This document shows, piece by piece, positions 1-5,235 of a stretch of DNA of 5,235 nucleotides. Numbering within the stretch: position 1 is the stretch's first letter; each line of letters begins with the position of its first letter. The stretch is from Alistipes sp. (lineage in GTDB: Bacteria > Bacteroidota > Bacteroidia > Bacteroidales > Rikenellaceae), in the NCBI GenBank assembly GCA_029051915.1, contig JAIDKM010000101.1, forward strand, positions 1 to 5,235, written 5' to 3'. The notes under the pieces were generated by a model, which worked only from the letters and a program-made list of their open reading frames with translations, searched no databases and had not been told where the DNA came from. The position numbers and the translations under genes are program-made.

Positions 1-17
1 AAGGCTTCAGGCCTTGC

Positions 18-72
18 CGCCCAGGGCCGGCTCGCATCTTTGATGCGCCCCCCCCCGCAGCCGGCCCGGGCG
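18..72. repeat. Nested GC-rich inverted repeat (possible RNA hairpin or cruciform)
   Basis: The outer arms are cgccc (18-22) plus gggccgg (24-30), pairing with ccggccc (61-67) plus gggcg (68-72). This gives 12 G:C pairs interrupted only by an unpaired A at 23. Inside the 30-nt loop is a second perfect 6-bp hairpin, cgcatc (33-38) / gatgcg (42-47) with loop ttt, followed directly by nine C residues (48-56). No T-run follows the outer stem, so it is not a classical intrinsic terminator on the plus strand. Function unknown. It could be a structured RNA, a recombination-associated hairpin or an attenuator. Confidence 0.6.
48..56. repeat. C9 homopolymer tract
   Basis: Nine consecutive C residues lie in the loop of the GC-rich hairpin. 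Tracts of this length are prone to slipped-strand length change in vivo and to miscounting in sequencing. A one-base change would alter which upstream frame joins the downstream lectin-like fragment, so the reading frame to the left of this tract is uncertain. Confidence 0.8.
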
Positions 73-110
73 AAATTCATCAAACCTCTCTCCGCCATTC
101 ATTCCAGCGA

Positions 111-344
111 TTGCTCACCACGCCTGCCTCGGGCTACCGCATCTCGACGACGGGAGCCCTGACGAGTGTCGGCACGAACGGCCAATGCTGGTCCTCCTCG
201 CCTGCGGCAGGAAGCGTCAACGCGGGCTATCTGGATTTCAACGCGAGCAACGTGGATCCGTTCCACGAGAGCCGCCGCGCCTACGGCTTCTCCGTGCGCT
301 GCGTCCAGCATCTGCGAGCTGCTTTTATAAAAGGAAAAAGATGA
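111..344 (+). pseudogene. Orphan C-terminal fragment of a FISUMP / lectin-like surface protein
   Basis: The translated stretch resembles the C-terminal end of Fibrobacter succinogenes major paralogous (FISUMP) domain proteins, common as surface or pilus-tip-like proteins in gut Bacteroidales. Visible hallmarks, in order, are PASGYR, GAL followed by VGTNG, CWSSSP, LDFNASNV and RAYGFSVRCVQ near the end, then a short tail ending at the TGA at 342-344. This order (GYR, WSS, F.SSNV, RA.GF.VRCV) is typical of the family, whose C-terminus has a C-type-lectin-like fold. Everything expected upstream is missing: no signal peptide, lipobox, N-terminal domain or credible start (only a TTG at 111). Homology seems to begin near the LLTTPASGYR segment. 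It is best read as a truncated pseudogene or silent C-terminal cassette. An intact gene entering from the left is less likely, because the residues encoded before 111 look unrelated. The family match is from memory of its motif pattern. Confidence 0.6.
322..333. repeat. Perfect 12-bp palindrome cttttataaaag
   Basis: This 12-bp sequence equals its own reverse complement. It lies just after the conserved VRCVQ end of the lectin-like fragment, at the point where family homology stops. It is AT-rich in a GC-rich setting. It could be a boundary of a recombining cassette, a weak processing or termination site, or chance. Confidence 0.4.
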
Positions 345-403
345 AATCCGAGGTTCGCCCCCGACCCGGCCGGAAGTCCGCGCGAAATTGTCCGGGCCCA
401 TTT

Positions 404-435
404 TTTGCGATTCAGAAAGAAAAACACTACTTTTG
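404..435 (+). promoter_or_regulatory. Bacteroidota-type promoter for secA (TTTG, 20 nt, TACTTTTG)
   Basis: TTTG at 404-407 and TACTTTTG at 428-435 match the Bacteroidota primary sigma consensus TTTG / TAnnTTTG, and the 20-nt spacer fits the usual 19-21. Transcription should start about 5-8 nt beyond the -7 box, near 440-443, leaving a 5' leader of roughly 35-38 nt before the secA ATG at 478. The -7 box lies inside a small inverted repeat, CTAC-tttt-GTAG (427-438). No strong Shine-Dalgarno sequence precedes the ATG. The leader is A/T-rich (for example gcaaacaaatc), as is common in this phylum. Confidence 0.75.
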
Positions 436-477
436 TAGGATTCTGTATCGAAGAAATTCTGCAAACAAATCATACCT

Positions 478-3400
478 ATGGATATAGTTGCCAGTCTGAT
501 CAAAATGATCTTCGGCTCGAAAGCCGACAAGGACCGCAAGGAGATCGAACCCTATCTTGAGAAAATCAAGGCCGTATACCCTTCGGTCGAAGCGCTCACG
601 AACGATGAACTGCGCGCCCGCAGCGAAGCGCTCAAACAAGCGATCGCCGACTACATCGCCGAAGACGAAACCCGCATTACGGAGCTGCGCGCCCAACTTG
701 AAAAACCGGAAACGACGCTCGACGAGAAAGAGAAGATCTCGAAAGAGATCGACACCCTGACCAAGCGCATCGACGACCGCATCGAAGAGAAGCTGGACGA
801 AATTCTGCCCGAAGCGTTCGCCATCATGAAAGATACGGCGCGCCGCTTTGCGCAAAACGAAACGGTGGAAGTAACGGCCAACGATTTCGACCGCGAACTG
901 GCCGCCGAAAAAGATTTCGTGCGCATCGAAGGCGACAAAGCCCTCTATGCGACCCACTGGCTGGCCGGCGGCAACGACGTGAAATGGGACATGATCCACT
1001 ACGACGTACAGCTGTTCGGCGGCGTGGTGCTCCACAAAGGCAAGATCGCCGAGATGGCGACGGGCGAAGGAAAGACCCTCGTCGCGACGCTCCCCGTATT
1101 CCTCAATGCCCTGGCCAAGAAAGGCGTACATCTGGTAACGGTGAACAACTATCTGGCCAAGCGAGACAGCGAATGGATGGGCCCGATGTACCAATTCCAC
1201 GGACTCTCGGTAGCCTGCATCGACGACACGCAACCGAACTCCGACGCCCGCCGCAAAGCCTACATGGCCGATATCACGTTCGGAACCAACAACGAATACG
1301 GTTTCGACTACCTGCGCGACAACATGGCCTCGTCGCCCAAAGACCTGGTGCAACGCAAACACCACTTCGCCATCGTCGACGAGGTGGACTCGGTATTGAT
1401 CGACGACGCCCGGACGCCGCTTATCATCTCGGGCCCCGTACCCAAAGGCGAAGACCAGATGTTCGAACAATACCGCCCGGCCATCGAGAACCTCTACAAC
1501 CTCCAGAAGAATCTGGTTACCTCGCTGCTGGCCGAGGCGCGCCGCCTGATATCCGAAGGCAAGACCGAAGAAGGCGGCGTGAAGCTATACCGCACGCACA
1601 AGGGACTTCCGAAATACAAACCCCTTATCAAGTATCTTTCGGAGCAAGGCATCAAGGCGCTGATGCAGAAGACCGAAAACGTCTACATGCAAGACAACAA
1701 CCGCCGCATGCCCGAGATCACGGACGACCTCTATTTTGTGATCGATGAGAAACTCAACTCGGTGGAACTGACCGACAAAGGCCATGAGGCGCTCTCCCGC
1801 TACTTCAACGAAGACGGCTTCTTCGTCCTGCCCGACATCGGCTCGGAAGTGGCCGAACTGGAAAAGAGCGGACTCTCGGCCGAAGAACGGGCGCAAAAAC
1901 GCGACGAAGTAATCAACGACTACTCGATCAAGTCGGAACGCGTACACACCGTCCACCAACTTCTGAAAGCCTACGCGATGTTCGAGAAAGACATCGAATA
2001 CGTGGTGATGGACAACAAGGTGAAGATCGTCGACGAACAGACGGGCCGCATACTGGAAGGCCGCCGCTACTCGGACGGCCTGCACCAAGCCATCGAAGCC
2101 AAGGAACATGTGAAAGTGGAAGCCGCGACGCAGACCTTCGCGACGATCACCCTGCAAAACTACTTCCGCATGTACCACAAGTTAGGCGGCATGACGGGTA
2201 CGGCCGAGACCGAAGCCTCGGAGTTCTGGTCGATCTACAAACTGGACGTGGTGGTGATCCCGACCAACCGTCCTGTGATCCGCGACGACCGCCAAGACCT
2301 GATATACAAGACCAAGCGCGAGAAATACAACGCCGTGATCGAAGAGATCGTACGACTGGTAGGCGAAGGCCGGCCGGTGCTGGTCGGCACGACGTCGGTC
2401 GAGATCTCGGAGCTGCTGAGCCGCATGCTGAAGCTCCGCGGCATCAAACACAACGTACTGAACGCCAAGCAACACCAACTGGAGGCGCAGGTTGTGGCCG
2501 AAGCCGGCCGCTCGGGACAGGTAACCATCGCCACGAACATGGCGGGCCGCGGTACCGACATCAAGCTGACGCCCGAAGTCAAGGAAGCGGGCGGTCTGGC
2601 GATCATCGGCACCGAACGCCACGAAAGCCGCCGTGTAGACCGTCAGCTGCGCGGACGTGCGGGACGTCAGGGAGACCCGGGATCGTCGCAGTTCTTCGTC
2701 TCGCTGGAAGACGACCTGATGCGCTTGTTCGGCTCGGGCCGCATCGCCGCGATGATGGATCGCATGGGTCTGAAGGAAGGCGAAGTGATTCAAGCCGGCA
2801 TGATGACGCGAGCCATCGAACGCGCCCAGAAGAAAGTCGAAGAAAACAACTTCGGCATCCGCAAACGCCTGCTGGAGTACGACGACGTGATGAACTCGCA
2901 GCGCGAGGTGATCTACACGCGCCGCCGCCATGCCCTTTACGGAGAACGTGTCGAAATCGACCTGAACAACACGATGTACGACTTCGCCGCCGACTTCGTG
3001 GAGAACCACCGGGGCATCGAATTCGAAGACTTCCGGTTCGAACTGATTCGTGAAGTAGCCGTCGAACCGACATTCGACGAAGCGGCCTACGAAGCGGCCA
3101 AAGATGAAGAACTGGTCGAGCTGATCGTAGCGGATCTGCGTGCGGCCTACGCCCGCAGGGCCAAAGCCGTGGCCGACACGGTGCGCCCCGTGATGCAACG
3201 GATCTACGAAGACAAGAAAGACCAACTCGACACGAACATCTACTTCCCGATCACCGACGGACATCTGGGCTACAACGTTCCGGTGAACCTGCAACGCTGC
3301 AAGGATTCGGACGGCGCCGAGATCTATAAAGTATTCTCGAAAGTAGTGATGTTCACGACGATCGACGACGCATGGCGCGAACACCTGCGCGAAATGGACG

Positions 3401-3771
3401 ACCTGCGTCAGAGCGTCCAGAACGCCACGTACGAACAAAAAGACCCGCTGCTGATCTACAAATTCGAGTCGTTCGGCCTCTTCTCGCGGATGCTTGTCAA
3501 GGTCAACCGCGACGTCCTCTCGGTACTCAACAAAGCCTACATCCCTGTCCGCGACCAAAATGCCGAATCCGTGCAACGCGAACGCCAGCAACGGGCCAAA
3601 GTCGACGTGAACAAACTACAGGCCTCGCGCATGCAGGCAGCCGCACAAGCCGGACAAGGCGAGCGGCAGAAGCCCATGCCGGTGCAGGCAGAGAAGAAGG
3701 TCGGCCGCAACGATCCCTGTCCCTGCGGTTCGGGCAAGAAGTACAAGAACTGCCACGGAAAAGGAATGTAA
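478..3771 (+). CDS. secA: Preprotein translocase ATPase subunit SecA
   Basis: SecA is the cytosolic and membrane-peripheral ATPase that pushes unfolded preproteins through SecYEG. All hallmarks are present in the 1097 residues: DVQLFGG (176-182), Walker A MATGEGKT (193-200, K199), [15 protein letters not shown] (267-281), Walker B DEVD (301-304), then a preprotein-binding region to about 570, GMTGTAE (571-577), and a second nucleotide-binding domain with [12 protein letters not shown] (686-697) and the arginine-finger motif [13 protein letters not shown] (723-735). The scaffold helix includes [13 protein letters not shown] (798-810), and the two-helix-finger region is around 953-1006. A Gln/Ala-rich linker (about 1025-1074) leads to a SEC-C zinc site with CPC (1081-1083) and CH (1092-1093). 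E. coli SecA has 901 residues. The extra length lies mainly in two inserts before Walker A (about 60-105, charged and coiled-coil-like, and 126-172) and in the preprotein-binding region (about 323-480). This long form is usual for Bacteroidota. The ATG start fits the family N-terminus (xxxKMIFGSKxDK) and the promoter upstream. It is first in its operon. Confidence 0.98.
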   Translation: MDIVASLIKMIFGSKADKDRKEIEPYLEKIKAVYPSVEALTNDELRARSEALKQAIADYIAEDETRITELRAQLEKPETTLDEKEKISKEIDTLTKRIDDRIEEKLDEILPEAFAIMKDTARRFAQNETVEVTANDFDRELAAEKDFVRIEGDKALYATHWLAGGNDVKWDMIHYDVQLFGGVVLHKGKIAEMATGEGKTLVATLPVFLNALAKKGVHLVTVNNYLAKRDSEWMGPMYQFHGLSVACIDDTQPNSDARRKAYMADITFGTNNEYGFDYLRDNMASSPKDLVQRKHHFAIVDEVDSVLIDDARTPLIISGPVPKGEDQMFEQYRPAIENLYNLQKNLVTSLLAEARRLISEGKTEEGGVKLYRTHKGLPKYKPLIKYLSEQGIKALMQKTENVYMQDNNRRMPEITDDLYFVIDEKLNSVELTDKGHEALSRYFNEDGFFVLPDIGSEVAELEKSGLSAEERAQKRDEVINDYSIKSERVHTVHQLLKAYAMFEKDIEYVVMDNKVKIVDEQTGRILEGRRYSDGLHQAIEAKEHVKVEAATQTFATITLQNYFRMYHKLGGMTGTAETEASEFWSIYKLDVVVIPTNRPVIRDDRQDLIYKTKREKYNAVIEEIVRLVGEGRPVLVGTTSVEISELLSRMLKLRGIKHNVLNAKQHQLEAQVVAEAGRSGQVTIATNMAGRGTDIKLTPEVKEAGGLAIIGTERHESRRVDRQLRGRAGRQGDPGSSQFFVSLEDDLMRLFGSGRIAAMMDRMGLKEGEVIQAGMMTRAIERAQKKVEENNFGIRKRLLEYDDVMNSQREVIYTRRRHALYGERVEIDLNNTMYDFAADFVENHRGIEFEDFRFELIREVAVEPTFDEAAYEAAKDEELVELIVADLRAAYARRAKAVADTVRPVMQRIYEDKKDQLDTNIYFPITDGHLGYNVPVNLQRCKDSDGAEIYKVFSKVVMFTTIDDAWREHLREMDDLRQSVQNATYEQKDPLLIYKFESFGLFSRMLVKVNRDVLSVLNKAYIPVRDQNAESVQRERQQRAKVDVNKLQASRMQAAAQAGQGERQKPMPVQAEKKVGRNDPCPCGSGKKYKNCHGKGM
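3761..3765 (+). promoter_or_regulatory. Shine-Dalgarno-like AAGGA deciding the GTG start at 3773
   Basis: AAGGA lies inside the last codons of secA, 7 nt upstream of the GTG at 3773. This good spacing supports the GTG as the deaminase start over the next in-frame ATG at 3809, and suggests coupling with the end of secA translation. Confidence 0.55.
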
Positions 3772-3772
3772 A

Positions 3773-4210
3773 GTGGGCTACAACGAAGAGAAACAACGCC
3801 AGCTGGACATGCGCTACCTGCGCATGGCCCGCATCTGGGCCGAAAACTCCTACTGCGTACGCCGCAAGGTGGGAGCGCTGATCGTCAAAGACAAGATGAT
3901 TATCTCGGACGGCTACAACGGAACGCCCTCGGGATTCGAAAACATCTGCGAAGACGAGACGGGACACACCAAGCCCTATGTACTGCATGCCGAGGCGAAT
4001 GCCATAACGAAAGTAGCGAAAAGCGCCAACAACTGCGACGGCTCGACGCTCTACATCACGGCGGCGCCCTGTCTGGAGTGCTCGAAGCTGATTATTCAGG
4101 CGGGAATCCGACGGGTGGTCTACAACGAAGACTACCGCTCGGAAGAAGGACTCGACCTCCTGCGCAAGGTCGGAATCGAGTGCGTGCAATATGCCTCGGA
4201 GATAGAGTAA
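3773..4210 (+). CDS. dCMP deaminase family protein (ComEB-type, zinc-dependent)
   Basis: Likely converts dCMP to dUMP in the cytosol, feeding thymidylate synthesis. The 145-residue protein has the cytidine/deoxycytidylate deaminase signature: HAEAN (72-76) with H72 as zinc ligand and E74 as proton shuttle, and PCLEC (99-103) with C100 and C103 as the other two ligands. It also carries the dCMP-deaminase substrate segment GYNGTPSGFENICE (47-60). Length is normal for the bacterial family (about 140-160). The start is a GTG only one base after the secA TAA, supported by AAGGA 7 nt upstream. Starting at the internal ATG (residue 13) would cut off residues leading into the conserved RYLRMA helix. 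The tight junction implies co-transcription and probably translational coupling with secA. The ComEB name (from the Bacillus competence operon) reflects homology only and does not imply DNA uptake here. Substrate is inferred from the family, and a related nucleotide deaminase activity cannot be excluded. Confidence 0.93.
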   Translation: MGYNEEKQRQLDMRYLRMARIWAENSYCVRRKVGALIVKDKMIISDGYNGTPSGFENICEDETGHTKPYVLHAEANAITKVAKSANNCDGSTLYITAAPCLECSKLIIQAGIRRVVYNEDYRSEEGLDLLRKVGIECVQYASEIE

Positions 4211-4217
4211 CGGAGGA

Positions 4218-4256
4218 ATGACGACCGAACGTTCCGCAAACGAACATGACCGATGA
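4218..4256 (+). other. Possible 12-codon minicistron overlapping the SDR start
   Basis: An ATG at 4218 opens 12 codons (MTTERSANEHDR) and stops at TGA 4254-4256, which overlaps the SDR start codon as ATGA. GGAGG occurs at 4212-4216 but only one base before this ATG, which is too close for ideal initiation. The reading could still couple ribosomes from the deaminase stop to the SDR start. It may equally be chance. An 8-bp palindrome gaacgttc lies inside it (4227-4234). Confidence 0.2.
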
Positions 4257-4984
4257 AACGGATCGTCATCCTGGGCGCCACCTCGGGGCTGGGCAACGAA
4301 GTGGCCCGGCTCTGCATTGCGGCCGGATGGCGCGTAGGTGCTGCGGGGCGCAACGCAGAAGCTCTGTCCCGGCTCAAGGCACTGGCGCCGGAACAAGTGG
4401 AGACCGCCGAAATCGACATCACGCATGAAGATGCTCCGCAACGGCTTGCCGGGTTGATCGACCGTCTGGGCGGCATGGAGATCTATTTTCATGCCTCGGG
4501 CATCGGCAAACGCAACACCGACCTGCAACCCGACATCGAACTGGCGACGCTCCGCACTAACGGCGAAGGATTCGTACGCATGGTAACTGCGGCGTTCGAC
4601 TGGTTCCGCAATCATGGCGGCGGCCACATTGCGATCATCAGCTCCGTCGCCGGCACGCGCGGACTGGGCTCGGCCCCGGCCTACTCGGCGACCAAACGAC
4701 TCCAAAGCACCTACGTCGATGCGCTGGCCCAGCTATCGCACATGGAACGGCTCGGCATTCGCTTCACGGACATCCGCCCCGGATTCGTAGCCACGCCCCT
4801 GCTGGCGGGCGACGACTACCCTCTGCTCATGCGCCCCGAACCGGTCGCCCGTCGAATCTTCCGGGCGATCGTGCGGCGCAGACGCCGCGTGGTCATCGAC
4901 CGTCGCTATGCCATGCTGGTCTTCCTGTGGCGGCTGACTCCGGCCTGGTTGTGGGAACGACTTCCGATCCGCAAGAAAAACTAA
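4253..4984 (+). CDS. Classical short-chain dehydrogenase/reductase (SDR), substrate unknown
   Basis: An NAD(P)(H)-dependent oxidoreductase with a Rossmann fold, 243 residues (family usual about 250). The cofactor motif GATSGLG (8-14) follows the first strand at the N-terminus. GR at 32-33 after the second strand suggests a preference for NADP(H). The acidic adenine-contact residue is D55 in EIDIT. The usual NAG motif reads ASG (81-83), and the conserved Asn is probably N103. The catalytic triad is S131 (in ISSVAG), Y144 and K148 (YSATK), with PG at 176-177 in RPGFVATP. After the fold come a basic run (about 208-213) and a hydrophobic, Trp-rich segment (about 219-234, AMLVFLWRLTPAWLW), which could bind the membrane surface. 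The start is well fixed: an in-frame TGA lies at 4247-4249, just upstream. It follows the deaminase gene by 42 nt with no promoter seen, so it is probably in the secA unit. A lipid-type ketone such as 3-ketosphinganine is a possible substrate but unproven. Confidence 0.9.
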   Translation: MKRIVILGATSGLGNEVARLCIAAGWRVGAAGRNAEALSRLKALAPEQVETAEIDITHEDAPQRLAGLIDRLGGMEIYFHASGIGKRNTDLQPDIELATLRTNGEGFVRMVTAAFDWFRNHGGGHIAIISSVAGTRGLGSAPAYSATKRLQSTYVDALAQLSHMERLGIRFTDIRPGFVATPLLAGDDYPLLMRPEPVARRIFRAIVRRRRRVVIDRRYAMLVFLWRLTPAWLWERLPIRKKN

Positions 4985-4987
4985 GAC

Positions 4988-5235
4988 TCAGGCATTCTCC
5001 TCGGCCCACGCCAACAAAGGCTTCAACACGGGCATCAACGACACGCCTTTCGGAGCAAGGGCATACTCCACGTGCGGCGGCACCTCGGGGTAGACCTTGC
5101 GCACCACCAGATCGGCCTGCTCCAGGTCGCGGAGCGTAGCGGCCAACATCCGTTCGGAAATATTCCCGGGAACAACGCGTCCCAACTCGCTGAAACGCAA
5201 TGTACCCATCTCGTGCAAAGTCAGCAGCACGAGCA
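4988..5235 (-). CDS. HxlR-family winged-helix transcriptional regulator (5' end outside window)
   Basis: This is the C-terminal part (80 residues from the GTG-encoded Val at 5230, plus a few bases beyond) of a small HxlR/MarR-like DNA-binding protein, normally about 105-130 residues. Family features are RFSEL (12-16) in the helix before the recognition helix, then ISERMLAATLRDLE (24-37) as the recognition helix, and the wing VYPEVPPHVEY (46-56), which is the clearest HxlR signature. ALAPKGVSLMPVL and LLAWAEEN (57-79) form the dimerisation helix. The frame stays open past 5230 to the window edge, so that GTG is not the true start. The N-terminal residues, which in the family often include a conserved Cys, are missing along with the promoter. 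The gene converges on the SDR gene, with 3 nt between stops. HxlR proteins usually sense aldehydes, quinones or thiol stress and often control a neighbouring reductase. A link to this SDR is inference. Confidence 0.92.
   Translation of the reverse strand, partial: LVLLTLHEMGTLRFSELGRVVPGNISERMLAATLRDLEQADLVVRKVYPEVPPHVEYALAPKGVSLMPVLKPLLAWAEENA

Larger units (their letters stand above)
1..110. other. Non-coding or degenerate GC-rich stretch at left edge
   Basis: No recognisable gene is seen here. The frame of the downstream FISUMP fragment (codons starting at position 3) has no stop back to the window edge, but the peptide it would give is Pro/Arg-rich and resembles no domain I know. Stop-free runs are expected by chance at this GC content. 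A small inverted repeat, aaggc/gcctt, occupies 1-5 and 11-15, followed by the larger hairpin described separately. The stretch may be an eroded upstream part of the surface-protein gene or intergenic DNA. Confidence 0.5.

Noticed and set aside
111..344. Template repeat of a diversity-generating retroelement
   Set aside because: The sequence is not A-rich at the variable codons as a template would be. If related to a DGR at all, it resembles a variable copy, and no reverse transcriptase is in the window.
365..406. Possible intrinsic terminator: cccgg/ccggg followed by a T6 run
   Set aside because: The stem is only 5 bp with a 22-nt loop and lies four bases from the T-run, and the T-run overlaps the promoter TTTG. 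Too weak to call.
427..1470. Long minus-strand ORF (347 codons) antisense to the start of secA
   Set aside because: It is a shadow of the strong third-position GC bias of secA. The peptide shows no recognisable domain, and the plus-strand reading carries full SecA motifs.
2182..3591. Minus-strand ORF of 469 codons antisense to secA
   Set aside because: Same cause as above. Its Val/Asp/His-rich composition is typical of the reverse complement of GC-rich coding DNA.
3527..4705. Minus-strand ORF of 392 codons spanning the secA end, the deaminase and the SDR start
   Set aside because: It runs across three well-supported genes in antisense and shows no family motifs.
5228..5230. GTG at 5230 as the true start of the HxlR regulator
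   Set aside because: It falls inside the first conserved helix of the family, and the frame continues open upstream to the window edge, so the gene is cut by the window.
1..5235. CRISPR array, tRNA, rRNA or insertion sequence
   Set aside because: No regularly spaced direct repeats, tRNA-like folds, rRNA sequence, transposase reading or IS-type terminal inverted repeats were seen by eye.

Overview
The window looks like chromosomal DNA from a gut Bacteroidales bacterium, most likely Alistipes or a close Rikenellaceae relative. This is inference from four things: the long Bacteroidota form of SecA (1097 residues), a promoter upstream of secA that matches the Bacteroidota TTTG / TAnnTTTG consensus with 20-nt spacing, high G+C with strong third-position GC bias, and a FISUMP-type surface-protein fragment that ends in the sequence common in gut Bacteroidales.

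Layout. Positions 1-110 hold no recognisable gene. They contain a very GC-rich nested inverted repeat (18-72) that includes a C9 tract. Positions 111-344 encode only the C-terminal module of a FISUMP / C-type-lectin-like surface protein and look like a truncated or silent copy. After a short spacer comes a well-formed promoter (404-435), then secA (478-3771). One base after the secA stop, on the same strand, a GTG starts a dCMP deaminase family gene (3773-4210). A 42-nt gap containing a 12-codon ORF leads to a short-chain dehydrogenase/reductase (4253-4984). On the opposite strand, stop to stop with 3 nt between them, lies the 3' part of an HxlR-type winged-helix regulator (4988-5235). Its N-terminus is outside the window.

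How the genes fit together. secA, the deaminase gene and probably the SDR gene form one transcription unit read from the secA promoter. SecA is the motor of the general secretion pathway. dCMP deaminase supplies dUMP for dTTP synthesis. The SDR is a NAD(P)H-dependent reductase of unknown substrate with a basic, hydrophobic C-terminal tail. These are housekeeping-type genes with no obvious functional link. The HxlR regulator is a separate unit read from the right.

I did not find a clear undescribed system. The most unusual part is the left edge (1-344), where an orphan C-terminal lectin-like module sits next to a strong hairpin and a homopolymer. It could be the remnant or variable end of a cassette-swapping or diversity-generating locus lying to the left.
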